Part shown: piece by piece, positions 25,282 through 34,505 of the stretch
Layout of the letters: each line of letters begins with the position of its first letter
Numbering within the stretch: position 1 is the first letter of the stretch
NCBI GenBank assembly: GCA_903869365.1
Contig: CAIPYV010000033.1
Location: forward strand, 1-55,337
DNA length: 55,337 nt
Source: an uncultured Chlorobiaceae bacterium
GTDB lineage: Bacteria > Bacteroidota > Chlorobiia > Chlorobiales > Chlorobiaceae
Reading direction: 5' to 3'
Made by a program: the position numbers and the translations under genes
The notes under the pieces: generated by a model
Databases searched by the model: none
Seen by the model: only the letters and a program-made list of their open reading frames with translations
What the model was told of the DNA's origin: nothing

Positions 25282-25752
25282 TCAATTGTTCTGAAGTATG
25301 GCTTTTATTTTATCTCTCCATGCAACAGATTTTTTTACATTTTGACCATTGGAAGATATGGCAACCGTCATCTCATCCTGTTTAAAAACAGCAGGCGAAA
25401 TGAAATCGGACAGCTCTCTGTTATCCACCACATTGACCAGAATTCTGCAGGCTTCAGCATCATTTTTAATCCTGCGGTTTACCTCAATGTTGTTCGTGCA
25501 TGCATAGACAAGAAAGAACCCGTTCAAGTCGTTTTTTTCATACTCCTTGTATATCTCAGTGAATCCTTTTTCTTTCAGCTCATCATGGATAGCAGGAGAG
25601 AGAATAGTAATATTGGAGGTATACTTTTCAACGGTCAGTATCTTGTGCATGGCAATTTTACCGCCTCCGATGAACAGAATCTTTTTATCATCTATCCTGA
25701 TATTGATCGGCAGAAACATCTTCATAATAGAGCAGTTACATCCTTCTGTCAT
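25282..25752 (-). CDS. dsrV: Precorrin-2 dehydrogenase/sirohydrochlorin ferrochelatase-like (DsrV position)
   Basis: Met8/CysG-N-like enzyme for the last steps to siroheme. 156 residues: MFLPINIRIDDKKILFIGGGKIAMHKI (NAD-binding), LVYACTNNIEVNRRI, ILVNVVDNRELSDFISPAVF and VAISSNGQNVKKS. It lacks the long C-terminal dimer domain of CysG, so is shorter than typical (about 200). The start ATG overlaps the dsrP stop by 4 bp; an inner start at 25725 is possible. Co-operates with the downstream methyltransferase fusion. Confidence 0.8.
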   Translation of the reverse strand: MTEGCNCSIMKMFLPINIRIDDKKILFIGGGKIAMHKILTVEKYTSNITILSPAIHDELKEKGFTEIYKEYEKNDLNGFFLVYACTNNIEVNRRIKNDAEACRILVNVVDNRELSDFISPAVFKQDEMTVAISSNGQNVKKSVAWRDKIKAILQNN

Positions 25753-26825
25753 TTCGAAACGCAGTGAGAAATCTCTCCTTTCACCGTTACAGCAACCTTG
25801 AGCAGTATCGTAAGCAGGAGAACGCCGATTGCCCAGATTCCCAGGGTAATGGTTCTTTCTAACAGGGTAGGCGAGTATTCAATCATCTCATACCCAACCC
25901 CATTGTTGAGCCAGATGGAAATAACCAGACCGGCACAGGCTGCGGGTAACCATTTTGATGAAGTTCTCAATGCTGGTATCAACAGCACTGCTACTGAGCC
26001 AAGACCGATCATAAGGGAGAACCTCATCAACGGCACAGGATTACTGTAAAATACTGTAAAAAAATCCGTACCGATCAAAAAGAAATTTGTTACCCCGGCA
26101 TAGGTTGCCAATACAGCAAGCTTCTCTCTTGCTTCACTGCCAACCTCAAAACCAGTCGTTTTTTTCAAAATGAGGGCAAGCAAAATTAACAGTGACGCGC
26201 CTGAGGCAAATGAAGAAACAAGAAATCGTGGAATAAACGCAGCCGGGAACCAGAGATTATGGTACGGTAAAACTCCGTGGAGTATGGCCGTAACGGTAAG
26301 CATACCGATTACCAGAGGAAAGGAGAGATAGATGACAGGCTTGAGCCATGTCGGAGGAAGAACTTCTTTTCTCTCAGCACCCAATAATCCCCAACCGATG
26401 ATCAGGCTTATAAACAAGTTGGAGTTCAGTGCCAGGAGATCCCAGAACATCATGGAATGAACATGAGGATAAAGTAAAACATTGAGTATCCGATCAGGCC
26501 TGCCCATATCAGCCAGGACAAAAAGCAGGCACATCAAGGTAGCCGAGGCCGCCAGAAATTCACTGATAATGACAATTTTACCAAACGCCTTAAAGTTATG
26601 GAGAGAGTAGGGGAGCACTACTATCATCGCCGAAGCAGCAATACCAACGAGAAAGGTAAATTGCGCACGATAAAGCCCCCAACTCATATTGTGGTCCATA
26701 CCAGTAACAGTGAGTCCAAACCACCTCTGCTGACTATAAGCCGACATGCCAAAAATAATAACCAGAAACAGGAATGTTATCCAAGTCCAGTATTTTCGGG
26801 TTCCTTTCAGAGCTTTTTCGAGCAT
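25749..26825 (-). CDS. dsrP: DsrP: NrfD-like membrane subunit
   Basis: Quinone-interacting integral membrane subunit of DsrMKJOP. 358 residues with about ten hydrophobic helices; MSWGLYRAQFTFLVGIAASA and LADMGRPDRILN match the NrfD/PsrC family. It lies 9 bp after dsrO and overlaps dsrV by 4 bp. Confidence 0.92.
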   Translation of the reverse strand: MLEKALKGTRKYWTWITFLFLVIIFGMSAYSQQRWFGLTVTGMDHNMSWGLYRAQFTFLVGIAASAMIVVLPYSLHNFKAFGKIVIISEFLAASATLMCLLFVLADMGRPDRILNVLLYPHVHSMMFWDLLALNSNLFISLIIGWGLLGAERKEVLPPTWLKPVIYLSFPLVIGMLTVTAILHGVLPYHNLWFPAAFIPRFLVSSFASGASLLILLALILKKTTGFEVGSEAREKLAVLATYAGVTNFFLIGTDFFTVFYSNPVPLMRFSLMIGLGSVAVLLIPALRTSSKWLPAACAGLVISIWLNNGVGYEMIEYSPTLLERTITLGIWAIGVLLLTILLKVAVTVKGEISHCVSK

Positions 26826-26834
26826 GGAAAATGG

Positions 26835-27623
26835 TTAGATAATGTAAAAGAGTGATGGTTTAGTGCCAAGTTCGGGTTTCCGCTGCACGGTTTCGTTGCT
26901 TTCCAAAAGTATGCGAATATCAGACCTCGGATCGTTGAGGTCCCCGAAAGTCATAACATTTTCCGGGCATGCCTCAACACATGCAGGAAGCTGATTCTTT
27001 ACAAGTCGATCGGAACAGAAATTGCATTTTTCTACAACACCCTGCTCCCTTGTCGGGTATGCAGTAGTTGGTTCATGAATCGCTGTCCGAGGATCCTGCC
27101 AATTAAAACTTATTGATCCGTATGGACATGCCGCCATGCAGACGCGACAACCGATGCAGCGGTGATAATCAATGGCAACAATACCGTCCCACCTTTGGAA
27201 AGTAGCACCTGTTGGGCATACGCGTGTACAGGGTGATTCAGCACAATGATTGCAAAGGGAAAGATAGGATCGTTCGGTAATTTCTTTGTTCTGTAATTGA
27301 TGACTTGCGGTCGGAAAAACCTTCTTATAGGTACTTTTTTCAATCCACGTGACCTTATCCTTTGAATGACTGAAATCAGGAACATTATGCGCATGATGAC
27401 ATGCTGTTATACATAAATGACAATCTTTCTTACACTTACGCGTATCAATAAGCATCCCTAACCGAATATTTCCAGGGAGAGTAACCTCATCCCATGCTGG
27501 TAAAACTGTTTTTTCCAGAGACGTTTCAGGAATCAAGGTCATCAAACCCGATGCAGCTCCAAGACAAGCGAGAACTCCTAAACCGGTTTTTTTGATAAAT
27601 GTTCTTCTTTCTTCGTTCATCAT
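26835..27623 (-). CDS. dsrO: DsrO: periplasmic iron-sulfur protein
   Basis: 262 residues. Twin-arginine leader [18 protein letters not shown]. Multiple [4Fe-4S] motifs: [39 protein letters not shown] and [21 protein letters not shown]. Passes electrons between DsrJ and DsrP. Start overlaps the dsrJ stop by 4 bp. Confidence 0.93.
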   Translation of the reverse strand: MMNEERRTFIKKTGLGVLACLGAASGLMTLIPETSLEKTVLPAWDEVTLPGNIRLGMLIDTRKCKKDCHLCITACHHAHNVPDFSHSKDKVTWIEKSTYKKVFPTASHQLQNKEITERSYLSLCNHCAESPCTRVCPTGATFQRWDGIVAIDYHRCIGCRVCMAACPYGSISFNWQDPRTAIHEPTTAYPTREQGVVEKCNFCSDRLVKNQLPACVEACPENVMTFGDLNDPRSDIRILLESNETVQRKPELGTKPSLFYII

Positions 27624-28018
27624 GGTGTTTCACTGGGTGACAGATGACAATTCCAACATGTTGGTTTGACATTGGCATATACATGGCAGTTAAAGCAAAA
27701 AAGCCGGTTATTTTTATGACAGCCAAGACAGGTATCAAGACTTTTCATGAATTTGCTGCCATTAGGAGCGATATAAATACGATCTCCCGCGGTAACAGGA
27801 GCTTGTTGCCATTCGCGCAATACCTGCATATGATTAGCGTGCATGAACTCTTTCTTGGCAATGCATTTCGTACTGTCTACCGATACTGGATGCTGGGAAT
27901 GCGTTGAAGAGATCCTCGTAATTTTTTCGGCACTACCATTCTGCAGAAAAACATACAGCGAAGCAGACAGTCCAAGAGCAAGAGCAACAAAAAGAATGAC
28001 TATATTTTTAATCTTCAT
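27620..28018 (-). CDS. dsrJ: DsrJ: periplasmic trihaem cytochrome c
   Basis: 132 residues from ATG 28018 ([12 protein letters not shown]), behind GAGGAG; an ATG four codons upstream is less well placed. N-terminal membrane anchor and three haem sites CLGCH, CFNCH and CWNCH in the last 50 residues. It overlaps the dsrK end. The protein feeds electrons into DsrMKJOP. Confidence 0.92.
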   Translation of the reverse strand: MKIKNIVILFVALALGLSASLYVFLQNGSAEKITRISSTHSQHPVSVDSTKCIAKKEFMHANHMQVLREWQQAPVTAGDRIYIAPNGSKFMKSLDTCLGCHKNNRLFCFNCHVYANVKPTCWNCHLSPSETP

Positions 28019-29657
28019 CTTTCTCCTCATCCAGCAAACCGGTCATAGGATTCTCCCTCAGGTCCTCAGTTCTCTTTTTTTCACCATGCATGACAAGTGC
28101 GTTCCCTACCAATTCATGGAGTCCATAGACTGCAACTCCAGGATTCCAGTACCTCATCAATGCAGGCAGACTTGCCCGATCAATGGCACAGATTGTCACC
28201 AGCGAGTCAACCTTGTGCTTTTCCTTTACATACTTGACCGCATTTGCTCTCGGAAACCCTCCCCTCATGCGTATTTCCATAAACTCTTCTGCATTGAGTC
28301 CGCTACCAGAACCACAGCAGAAAGTCTTCTCCCTGATGGTATTCTCCGGCATTTCATGAAACGAGTTGCAGACATTGCGCAGTATGTAACGTGGTTCTTC
28401 AAACATGCCCATCCCTCTGGCAACATTGCAAGAGTCATGAAACGTAGTCTTCAGATGGTCATTACGTTTAGGATCCAGCTTCAATTTTTTATGGTATATC
28501 AGATCAGCCGTAAATTCAGCAATGTGCACCATTTTTGTAGATACCGCATTACTGAATTTCGTTCCGGTAATTGGTGAAACCGGCTCTTCAAGAAAATCAG
28601 CAGGCCCATTCATGGTACTCATGTACTGATGCACAACACGCCACATGTGACCGCATTCTCCACCAAGAATCCATTTAACCTTAAGACGCTCAGCTTCATG
28701 GTACATCTTGGCGTTAAGTTTCTTCATCATGTCATTGGAAGTAAACAGACCAAAATTACCTCCTTCCGAGGCATAGGTACTGATGGTATAATCCAGACCG
28801 ATATGATGAAAAAGCAAAAGATAGCCCATCATCGTATAAACTCCCGGGTCACCGAAGACATCACCTGATGGCGTAATGAACAAAACTTCAGCCCCTTTGC
28901 GGTTGAAAGTCGGATTGACTTTGATACCCGTATGATCCTCAATGTCCTCGGCAAGTGACTCTATATTCTGCACAAACGTATGAGGCTCAATACCGAGATG
29001 ATTTCCTGTGCGGTTGCAATTTGCAACAGGAGCAAGAATCCAGTTATTGTTAACCCCGATCAGATTCAACAACTCCCGCGCCAGCATGGTTATTTCAGCG
29101 GTGTCAATACCGAGCGGACAAAAAACTGAGCACCGACGACATTCTGTGCACTGATGGTAATACATGTGCCACTCTTTAATAACCTCCGCAGTCAGTTTTC
29201 TTGATCCAGAAAAACCCTTCAGGATCTTCTCGGCAAGAGTGAAATCATTGCGATAGACAGATCGGATCAGTTCCGCCCTGACCACAGGCATATTTTTCGG
29301 ATCTCCGGTACCAAGAAAAAAATGACATTTGTCAGCACATGCACCGCAACGGACACAGCTATCAAGATAAAGCTTCAGAGAACGAAATTTCTTCAGACGA
29401 AGCTTCAATCCGTCACTGATAATTTTTTGCCAGCCCTGAGGTAATTGCCAGTCGTTGTCAGTAGCTGCCCATTTACGAGGGTTTGGAAAGCCGAGTTCCT
29501 CAACAACATCAATCTTTGCAGGAAAACACCAGTTCCCATCACGAAACTCAAAAGGAGTCTCCCACCACTCTTTGCTGGCATAGTCTCCTTTTAGAATGCT
29601 CGGCTTCTCATCAAAGTTTTTTTTGAGATCGGAGAGTTTCGGAACGTATTTCGACAT
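28008..29657 (-). CDS. dsrK: DsrK: HdrD-like catalytic iron-sulfur subunit
   Basis: 549 residues, cytoplasmic face of DsrMKJOP, thought to act on the DsrC trisulfide. Two [4Fe-4S] motifs, CVRCGACADKCH and CTECRRCSVFCP, and CCG-type motifs with FHDSCNVARGMG and TFCCGSGSG. Two bases after dsrM. Length and motifs normal. Confidence 0.94.
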   Translation of the reverse strand: MSKYVPKLSDLKKNFDEKPSILKGDYASKEWWETPFEFRDGNWCFPAKIDVVEELGFPNPRKWAATDNDWQLPQGWQKIISDGLKLRLKKFRSLKLYLDSCVRCGACADKCHFFLGTGDPKNMPVVRAELIRSVYRNDFTLAEKILKGFSGSRKLTAEVIKEWHMYYHQCTECRRCSVFCPLGIDTAEITMLARELLNLIGVNNNWILAPVANCNRTGNHLGIEPHTFVQNIESLAEDIEDHTGIKVNPTFNRKGAEVLFITPSGDVFGDPGVYTMMGYLLLFHHIGLDYTISTYASEGGNFGLFTSNDMMKKLNAKMYHEAERLKVKWILGGECGHMWRVVHQYMSTMNGPADFLEEPVSPITGTKFSNAVSTKMVHIAEFTADLIYHKKLKLDPKRNDHLKTTFHDSCNVARGMGMFEEPRYILRNVCNSFHEMPENTIREKTFCCGSGSGLNAEEFMEIRMRGGFPRANAVKYVKEKHKVDSLVTICAIDRASLPALMRYWNPGVAVYGLHELVGNALVMHGEKKRTEDLRENPMTGLLDEEKDED

Positions 29658-29659
29658 AG

Positions 29660-30655
29660 TTATTGCTTTTCAACCGGTAAATTCGCCTTTTTCATCTTTT
29701 CTCGATAATCATCCTCATATTCGGCATATGTCCTGAATTTTGTCGGGGTATTCCAGGGATTCACATGCCTCTTTTCTCGACTATTGTTGCAAAGAATACG
29801 TGTAGGACTCAAAAAAATAGCACCCATGTGCATCAGTTTACTGAAGGGAAAGTATATCGCCAGGACACAAACAAGAAAAAGATGAACGTAAAACAGAACA
29901 CCGATTTCGCCAGGAGCATCAAAGCTAAAATTAACAAGTCTCAGCATCTGATCTTTTATAGCCATCACATCAACCTTGGTCACATATCGCATAAAAACGC
30001 CAGCAATCACAATAGCTACAATAAGAACAAGCGGAAAATAATCAGTTGGTAAAGAAATGAGCCGCATCTTGGCATCATATACTCTTCGCACAAAAAGAAA
30101 AGTCAGAGCCGAAAGAACCAGTGCATCAGTAATATAAAAAGAGGGTAGTGTAAGATCCAGAAAATGGTCTGCAATGTTAAGAGCATCGATAAAACCGGGA
30201 ACCATCACAAAAAAGAAACGAATATGATGAAGGCCTATCAGCAGAAGTGACCAGTGAAACACCAAACCGCCAATCCAGAGCCACTTGCTTGACCCATAGA
30301 CCAGATTACCTCCTTCACGTAACTCAGTTCTGGTATTGAGAAACAATGATCGGAAAAAAAATACTTCTGCAAGTACCCTTAAAACGACATGCCAAAAACG
30401 TGATGGACTGTCCAACCTATCCTGCTTGATCCAGTCAAGAGATTTTTCCTGCCCGCAGGTCGTAGTAATCCGAAATGGCAAAGGTGTTTTAAGCCAGTCA
30501 AAAATCCGATAGGCAAAGCCTGCAATGAATACCGAAAAAGCAAAGTATGGAATAATAACCCCGAACAGATAATTCAGCCCTGCATACTTGACTCCAATAA
30601 GCGGTAGCAGCGTTAAAAATGCCACAATAAAAAAGGACATGAGAACTTTTTTCAA
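29660..30655 (-). CDS. dsrM: DsrM: NarI-like cytochrome b subunit
   Basis: 331 residues, about six transmembrane helices, with His residues for haem b in WIGGLVFHWSLLLIGLHHIRFF and FYVHLFLVCVLAIYFPFSKLMHMG. Exchanges electrons with the quinone pool and anchors DsrK. Overlaps dsrT by 4 bp. Confidence 0.92.
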   Translation of the reverse strand: MKKVLMSFFIVAFLTLLPLIGVKYAGLNYLFGVIIPYFAFSVFIAGFAYRIFDWLKTPLPFRITTTCGQEKSLDWIKQDRLDSPSRFWHVVLRVLAEVFFFRSLFLNTRTELREGGNLVYGSSKWLWIGGLVFHWSLLLIGLHHIRFFFVMVPGFIDALNIADHFLDLTLPSFYITDALVLSALTFLFVRRVYDAKMRLISLPTDYFPLVLIVAIVIAGVFMRYVTKVDVMAIKDQMLRLVNFSFDAPGEIGVLFYVHLFLVCVLAIYFPFSKLMHMGAIFLSPTRILCNNSREKRHVNPWNTPTKFRTYAEYEDDYREKMKKANLPVEKQ

Positions 30656-31107
30656 GCGTTAACCCTCCTTAGCGCCATATGCATGCTCCGACTGCTCTCT
30701 TCCACCTTAAGCTGATAAATTATTTCACGATGTTTCATGAATAAGTCAAACGAATCAAGCAATAGCTGATTAGTGCGAGCGCGCAGATCTTCCTCAACCG
30801 CCTTGTCCGTTGTACTGGGCACAATTTCCAGCAAGATTTTTTGAAGTTCAAAAAACATGCTCATTGAGCGTGAAGGAAGAAAAGGATGAACAGCAAGTAT
30901 GCGTGAGAACCGGTTGATTCCCTCTCTGCACAATTCACCACCATTATCAAACCCGTCAAGAATCATGCCCATGGCCTCATCAAGCACTTCAAAGAGAGGG
31001 GTGCCGGGTACTATTTGTCCTGTAAAAAGAGCCAGGGCATGCTCAAGCCAACGAGCAAGTATCTCCTTTCGTTTTTCCTGAATCGCACTCTCTAATACGT
31101 TACTCAT
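30652..31107 (-). CDS. dsrT: DsrT: RsbRD-N-like protein
   Basis: 151 residues, soluble and helical (LESAIQEKRKEILARWLEHALALF, FSRILAVHPFLPSRSMSMFFELQKILLEIV). This matches the RsbRD N-terminal sensor-like domain, but with no STAS domain. Encoded between dsrH and dsrM only in green sulfur bacteria and relatives. Role unknown, possibly in regulation or assembly of DsrMK. Confidence 0.85.
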   Translation of the reverse strand: MSNVLESAIQEKRKEILARWLEHALALFTGQIVPGTPLFEVLDEAMGMILDGFDNGGELCREGINRFSRILAVHPFLPSRSMSMFFELQKILLEIVPSTTDKAVEEDLRARTNQLLLDSFDLFMKHREIIYQLKVEESSRSMHMALRRVNA

Positions 31108-31168
31108 AAAGCAAAAATAAAATCATTTTCTTTTCCGTTCTAAACCAGTGGAGTCCCAAAGCAGGTGA

Positions 31169-31462
31169 TCACAACCAACTGTTTACCTGATGTTCCTCTA
31201 CCAGTTCAACAAAACCTTCGTAATCGACAACCCTAACCCCATCAGCAACGACAGTAATTCCCCTTGCACCAAGATCTGGATGAAGAGCTAAAACGGAATT
31301 ATTTTTCTGGATAGTTTCAATCAACGACGCAAACTTGTTGCCAGCCTGAACAGCGTAGACACCGTCTTCAATGAACAAAACAGAATCACCGGGCTGCAGA
31401 AACCGACGGCATGTTTCCAGGCTATCGCTGGCAAATGGAGATTTATTGATGGTATGGAGCAT
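31169..31462 (-). CDS. dsrH: DsrH: TusB-like subunit of DsrEFH
   Basis: 97 residues. MLHTINKSPF start, LLPGDSVLFIEDGVYA-like core (QPGDSVLFIEDGVYAV) and VVDYEGFVELVEEHQVNSWL match TusB/DsrH. Cys18 is its only Cys and the likely sulfur site. It follows dsrF after 76 bp. Confidence 0.88.
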   Translation of the reverse strand: MLHTINKSPFASDSLETCRRFLQPGDSVLFIEDGVYAVQAGNKFASLIETIQKNNSVLALHPDLGARGITVVADGVRVVDYEGFVELVEEHQVNSWL

Positions 31463-31538
31463 GATAACACCTATGGTTTCAAATTATTTTCACATTCAAG
31501 AGTCACCCAGAGTAATCTGGCGGAAATAATGGACATTC

Positions 31539-31928
31539 TTAATGATGAATAACGACATCCTGTTCGTTCATCAGTTTGCCTATTTCGCCAGAACCCAGCA
31601 CTTCAACTTTGACAAGAAGATCGTCCTCTGTCAGTCCACGTTCTTCAAGAGAGAGTTGATCAACATAAAGCTTTTCAACATCGTAGCCATCCAGGGCCAT
31701 GAAGGTTTTCGCAAAGCCTTTGATACCGATTGCTGCAGTGTTCTGATCTTTTTTCAATGCATAAACGCCGTCCCCGATAAAGGCAACCGAAAGATCCTGT
31801 TCATAGGCTGCCATAATAAGAATCATTTCAAGACCCTCATAGGTATAAATTGTCCCGTGAGGTGCATGTCGCATGACATGCATGATTTTTTTGATATTTA
31901 TATTTTCTCCGACATCAATATTTCCCAT
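31539..31928 (-). CDS. dsrF: DsrF: TusC-like subunit of DsrEFH
   Basis: 129 residues, no Cys: IMHVMRHAPHGTIYTYEGLEMILI, FIGDGVYALKKDQN and KLYVDQLSLEERGL mark DsrF/TusC. Structural subunit of the hexamer that passes sulfur to DsrC. Two bases separate it from dsrE. Confidence 0.9.
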   Translation of the reverse strand: MGNIDVGENINIKKIMHVMRHAPHGTIYTYEGLEMILIMAAYEQDLSVAFIGDGVYALKKDQNTAAIGIKGFAKTFMALDGYDVEKLYVDQLSLEERGLTEDDLLVKVEVLGSGEIGKLMNEQDVVIHH

Positions 31929-31930
31929 GT

Positions 31931-32290
31931 TCAGTCTCCAAAAGTTATTAATCTGTCGTTACGAATAGCAATATCAGTGAGAGTACCAAGTCCGGTAATA
32001 GAGGCCCCCTCGATAAGAACCTCATCGCTGATTCCTCGACGTTTTGAAGCAGCAATACAAGCAAGAATTTCGACGCCGTGCTGTTTATGTAATGCATCCC
32101 AGCGGGCAGCAATATTTCTGTCATCCTGTGGAGGATCCATAAGTTTTGTAACATTACTGACGCCATCATTGTAAAGGAATACCGCATCAACGGTATGACC
32201 TTTTTTTATAGCTGCTTCAGCAAATTTATAAGCCGAATCAGAAGCCTGATGGTTATACGGCCCTTCCTTAAGCAAGATTCCTATTTTCAC
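31931..32290 (-). CDS. dsrE: DsrE: TusD-like active subunit of DsrEFH
   Basis: 119 residues. KIGILLKEGPYNHQASDSAYKFAEAAIKKGH and the conserved active Cys in VEILACIAASKRRGI. Accepts sulfur from TusA or rhodanese and donates to DsrC. Confidence 0.92.
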   Translation of the reverse strand: MKIGILLKEGPYNHQASDSAYKFAEAAIKKGHTVDAVFLYNDGVSNVTKLMDPPQDDRNIAARWDALHKQHGVEILACIAASKRRGISDEVLIEGASITGLGTLTDIAIRNDRLITFGD

Positions 32291-32343
32291 GGGCGGTCAA
32301 ATCGTTAAAATATTAGAGAAAATGGACTACCATACGCTGTTCA

Positions 32344-32757
32344 TCAAGTGCCAGGCATTGTTTTGGCTGTTTCATACAAAACACTCCATAGTTTGGAAGA
32401 TTCAGCAAAGGGTTTTTCGATGTACTGAGATAAGTAAAGAGCATCAATGGCCTGAGCTGTATTTCCGTTTTTCAGTGCATCCAAAGCCTTTTGTCCAGCA
32501 TCAGCAGCATCATTTCCCGTAAGTTGAACCTGATTCCAGTAATTCACTGCTTCCTGAGAAAAGACAAAATTTCTGGGAAGAGCCTTTGCCTGTTCGAGTG
32601 ACACCACTTCAATGTTGCGCGGCCCGAACGTTGCGGGCCAACCAGTATTAGCCCAGTTCCTTGAAATTTCAATTGCATGCTGAAGAGTGATAATTAAATC
32701 ATCAACCATAAAGCTGTTGCCTCCATCATTTTCGAAGTTATCATTTCTGCCCGTCAT
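32344..32757 (-). CDS. dsrU: DsrU-position hypothetical protein
   Basis: 137 residues from ATG 32757, which overlaps the dsrL stop by 4 bp (ATGA) and is therefore preferred over the track start. Soluble, no Cys. ITLQHAIEISRNWANTGWPATFGPRNIEVVSLEQAKALPRNFVFSQ and ALDALKNGNTAQAIDALYLSQYIEK suggest helical hairpins. It sits between dsrL and dsrE where green sulfur bacteria have dsrU. No function known to me. Confidence 0.7.
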   Translation of the reverse strand: MTGRNDNFENDGGNSFMVDDLIITLQHAIEISRNWANTGWPATFGPRNIEVVSLEQAKALPRNFVFSQEAVNYWNQVQLTGNDAADAGQKALDALKNGNTAQAIDALYLSQYIEKPFAESSKLWSVLYETAKTMPGT

Positions 32758-34490
32758 AGACCCTCTCCCATTCCCATCTGGATATACCCTGATGGGCAAA
32801 CCAAGGAACAGATATGACATCCTACACATTGAGTATAATCCGTGTAAACTACCTCACCGGAAGGGTTTTCTTTAAATCGCTTGACGGCATCTTGCGGACA
32901 GAAAGAGACACACTGCTTGCAATCGAAACAGAGACCGCAACTCATGCAGCGTTCGGATTCCGTCACAATCTGTTCTTTTGTCAACGGCACAAGAAGTTCA
33001 TCGTGGTTCCCGACAACATTCTCCGGTTTTTTAGTTTCTCTTGTTGCCTGCTCCGAATGAAAAAAGTATAACACATCCTGCTTCTGAACTTTTGCCACTT
33101 CACGATAACCCTGTTCAGGAAGCGCTTCACCCTTCAAAAAAGCATCAATAGAGTTTGCTGCCTTGCGGCCATGACCGACAGCAGTAGTGATAAGGTCAAC
33201 TTTTATGGCATCTCCTCCTCCAAAGACCTTTTGCTTGCCTGGTAGGCGGAAATAACGATCGACCTTGAGCCATTGATGGGCATTGGTGATGCTTTCAAAG
33301 CCCTGCATGTCAGTTGTCTGTCCGATGGCAGCAACAACCATATCACACGCAATCTCAAAGGTTTCATCAGTGTTCTTGTAGCGTAAAAAAGGAATAGGCG
33401 AATTCCAACCATCCTCGCCTTTTTCTTTCCTGATCATTGTTGTGCAAACCAGTCCCCTGATGCCGTTTTCACTCTTCAATACCTCAAGTGTTCCCGTCAT
33501 GTAATGCATGGTTGTTCCTTCCCTGAAAGCATCATCAAACTCTTCAGGAAAACAGGCCATTTCTTCTCTCGGTACGCCTGAAATCAAGAGAGCCTCAGAC
33601 CCGAGACGCAGTGCCAGCCTCGCCACATCCATAGCAACGTTCCCATCACCGATAACCACAACCTTTTTGCCGACAGAAACTGAATCACCTTCAATTTCAT
33701 ACTGTTTTAAAAATTCAATAGCGTTTGTTGCTCCATGCGTATCAGCAAAACCCGGAATCGGCAACCCTCTGCCAACTTGAGCCCCCATACCCACAAAAAC
33801 AGCATCATACTCATTTTCAAGCTCTTCAAGGGTAATGTCACTACCGATACGGACTCCCATTTTTGTCTCAACACCAAGGTCAATGATACGCTGAATCTCA
33901 GCCTCAAGGATAGCGCGATCCACACGGTAACCCATTATTCCATAAAGAACCATGCCGCCCAATTTTTCATTGGCATCATAAATGGTCACGGCATGACCTT
34001 TTCTGCGAAGCTGGTAAGCTGCAGACAAACCCGCTGGACCACCTCCTATGACAGCGACCTTTTTACCAGAAGATGGGCCTGGTCCGGGAAGCTGAAGTTT
34101 TGCTTCAATACCATAATTGCCAATAGACTGCTCTACAGCATTGATCGCAACACTTTCATCATGATGTATTCGGTTGCATGCCCCTTCACAAGGATGGGGA
34201 CAAATCCTGCCCATAACAGCAGGAAAGGGGTTGGCCTCCACAAGCCTCTCCCATGCCGATCTCCATGGATCATCGGACTTTTCTACACCATTAAGAAACC
34301 GATGATAGCCCCGAATATCTTCACCAGCGGGGCATTCAGCACTGCATGGCGGAACTTGTCTTACATAAACTGGGCATTTATGACTTTGATCCCCAAATGC
34401 GACAATCTTTTCTGTTCCCTGCAATTCACTGTACTCAGGAAACTTGAAATTGATCGCAAAATCGAGAATGTTATTGGATTCTACCTTCAT
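32754..34490 (-). CDS. dsrL: DsrL: iron-sulfur flavoprotein NAD(P)H oxidoreductase
   Basis: 578 residues. N-terminal Cys cluster CPVYVRQVPPCSAECPAGEDIRG and CPHPCEGACNR, FAD site VAVIGGGPAGLSAAYQ, NAD site VVVIGDGNVAMDVARL, and C-terminal ferredoxin domain CMSCGLCFDCKQCVSFCP and CVGCHICSLVCPSG. It resembles the small subunit of glutamate synthase. Takes electrons from DsrAB to NAD(P). 15 bp after dsrB. Confidence 0.93.
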   Translation of the reverse strand: MKVESNNILDFAINFKFPEYSELQGTEKIVAFGDQSHKCPVYVRQVPPCSAECPAGEDIRGYHRFLNGVEKSDDPWRSAWERLVEANPFPAVMGRICPHPCEGACNRIHHDESVAINAVEQSIGNYGIEAKLQLPGPGPSSGKKVAVIGGGPAGLSAAYQLRRKGHAVTIYDANEKLGGMVLYGIMGYRVDRAILEAEIQRIIDLGVETKMGVRIGSDITLEELENEYDAVFVGMGAQVGRGLPIPGFADTHGATNAIEFLKQYEIEGDSVSVGKKVVVIGDGNVAMDVARLALRLGSEALLISGVPREEMACFPEEFDDAFREGTTMHYMTGTLEVLKSENGIRGLVCTTMIRKEKGEDGWNSPIPFLRYKNTDETFEIACDMVVAAIGQTTDMQGFESITNAHQWLKVDRYFRLPGKQKVFGGGDAIKVDLITTAVGHGRKAANSIDAFLKGEALPEQGYREVAKVQKQDVLYFFHSEQATRETKKPENVVGNHDELLVPLTKEQIVTESERCMSCGLCFDCKQCVSFCPQDAVKRFKENPSGEVVYTDYTQCVGCHICSLVCPSGYIQMGMGEGL

Positions 34491-34505
34491 TAATATCTCC
34501 TTATG

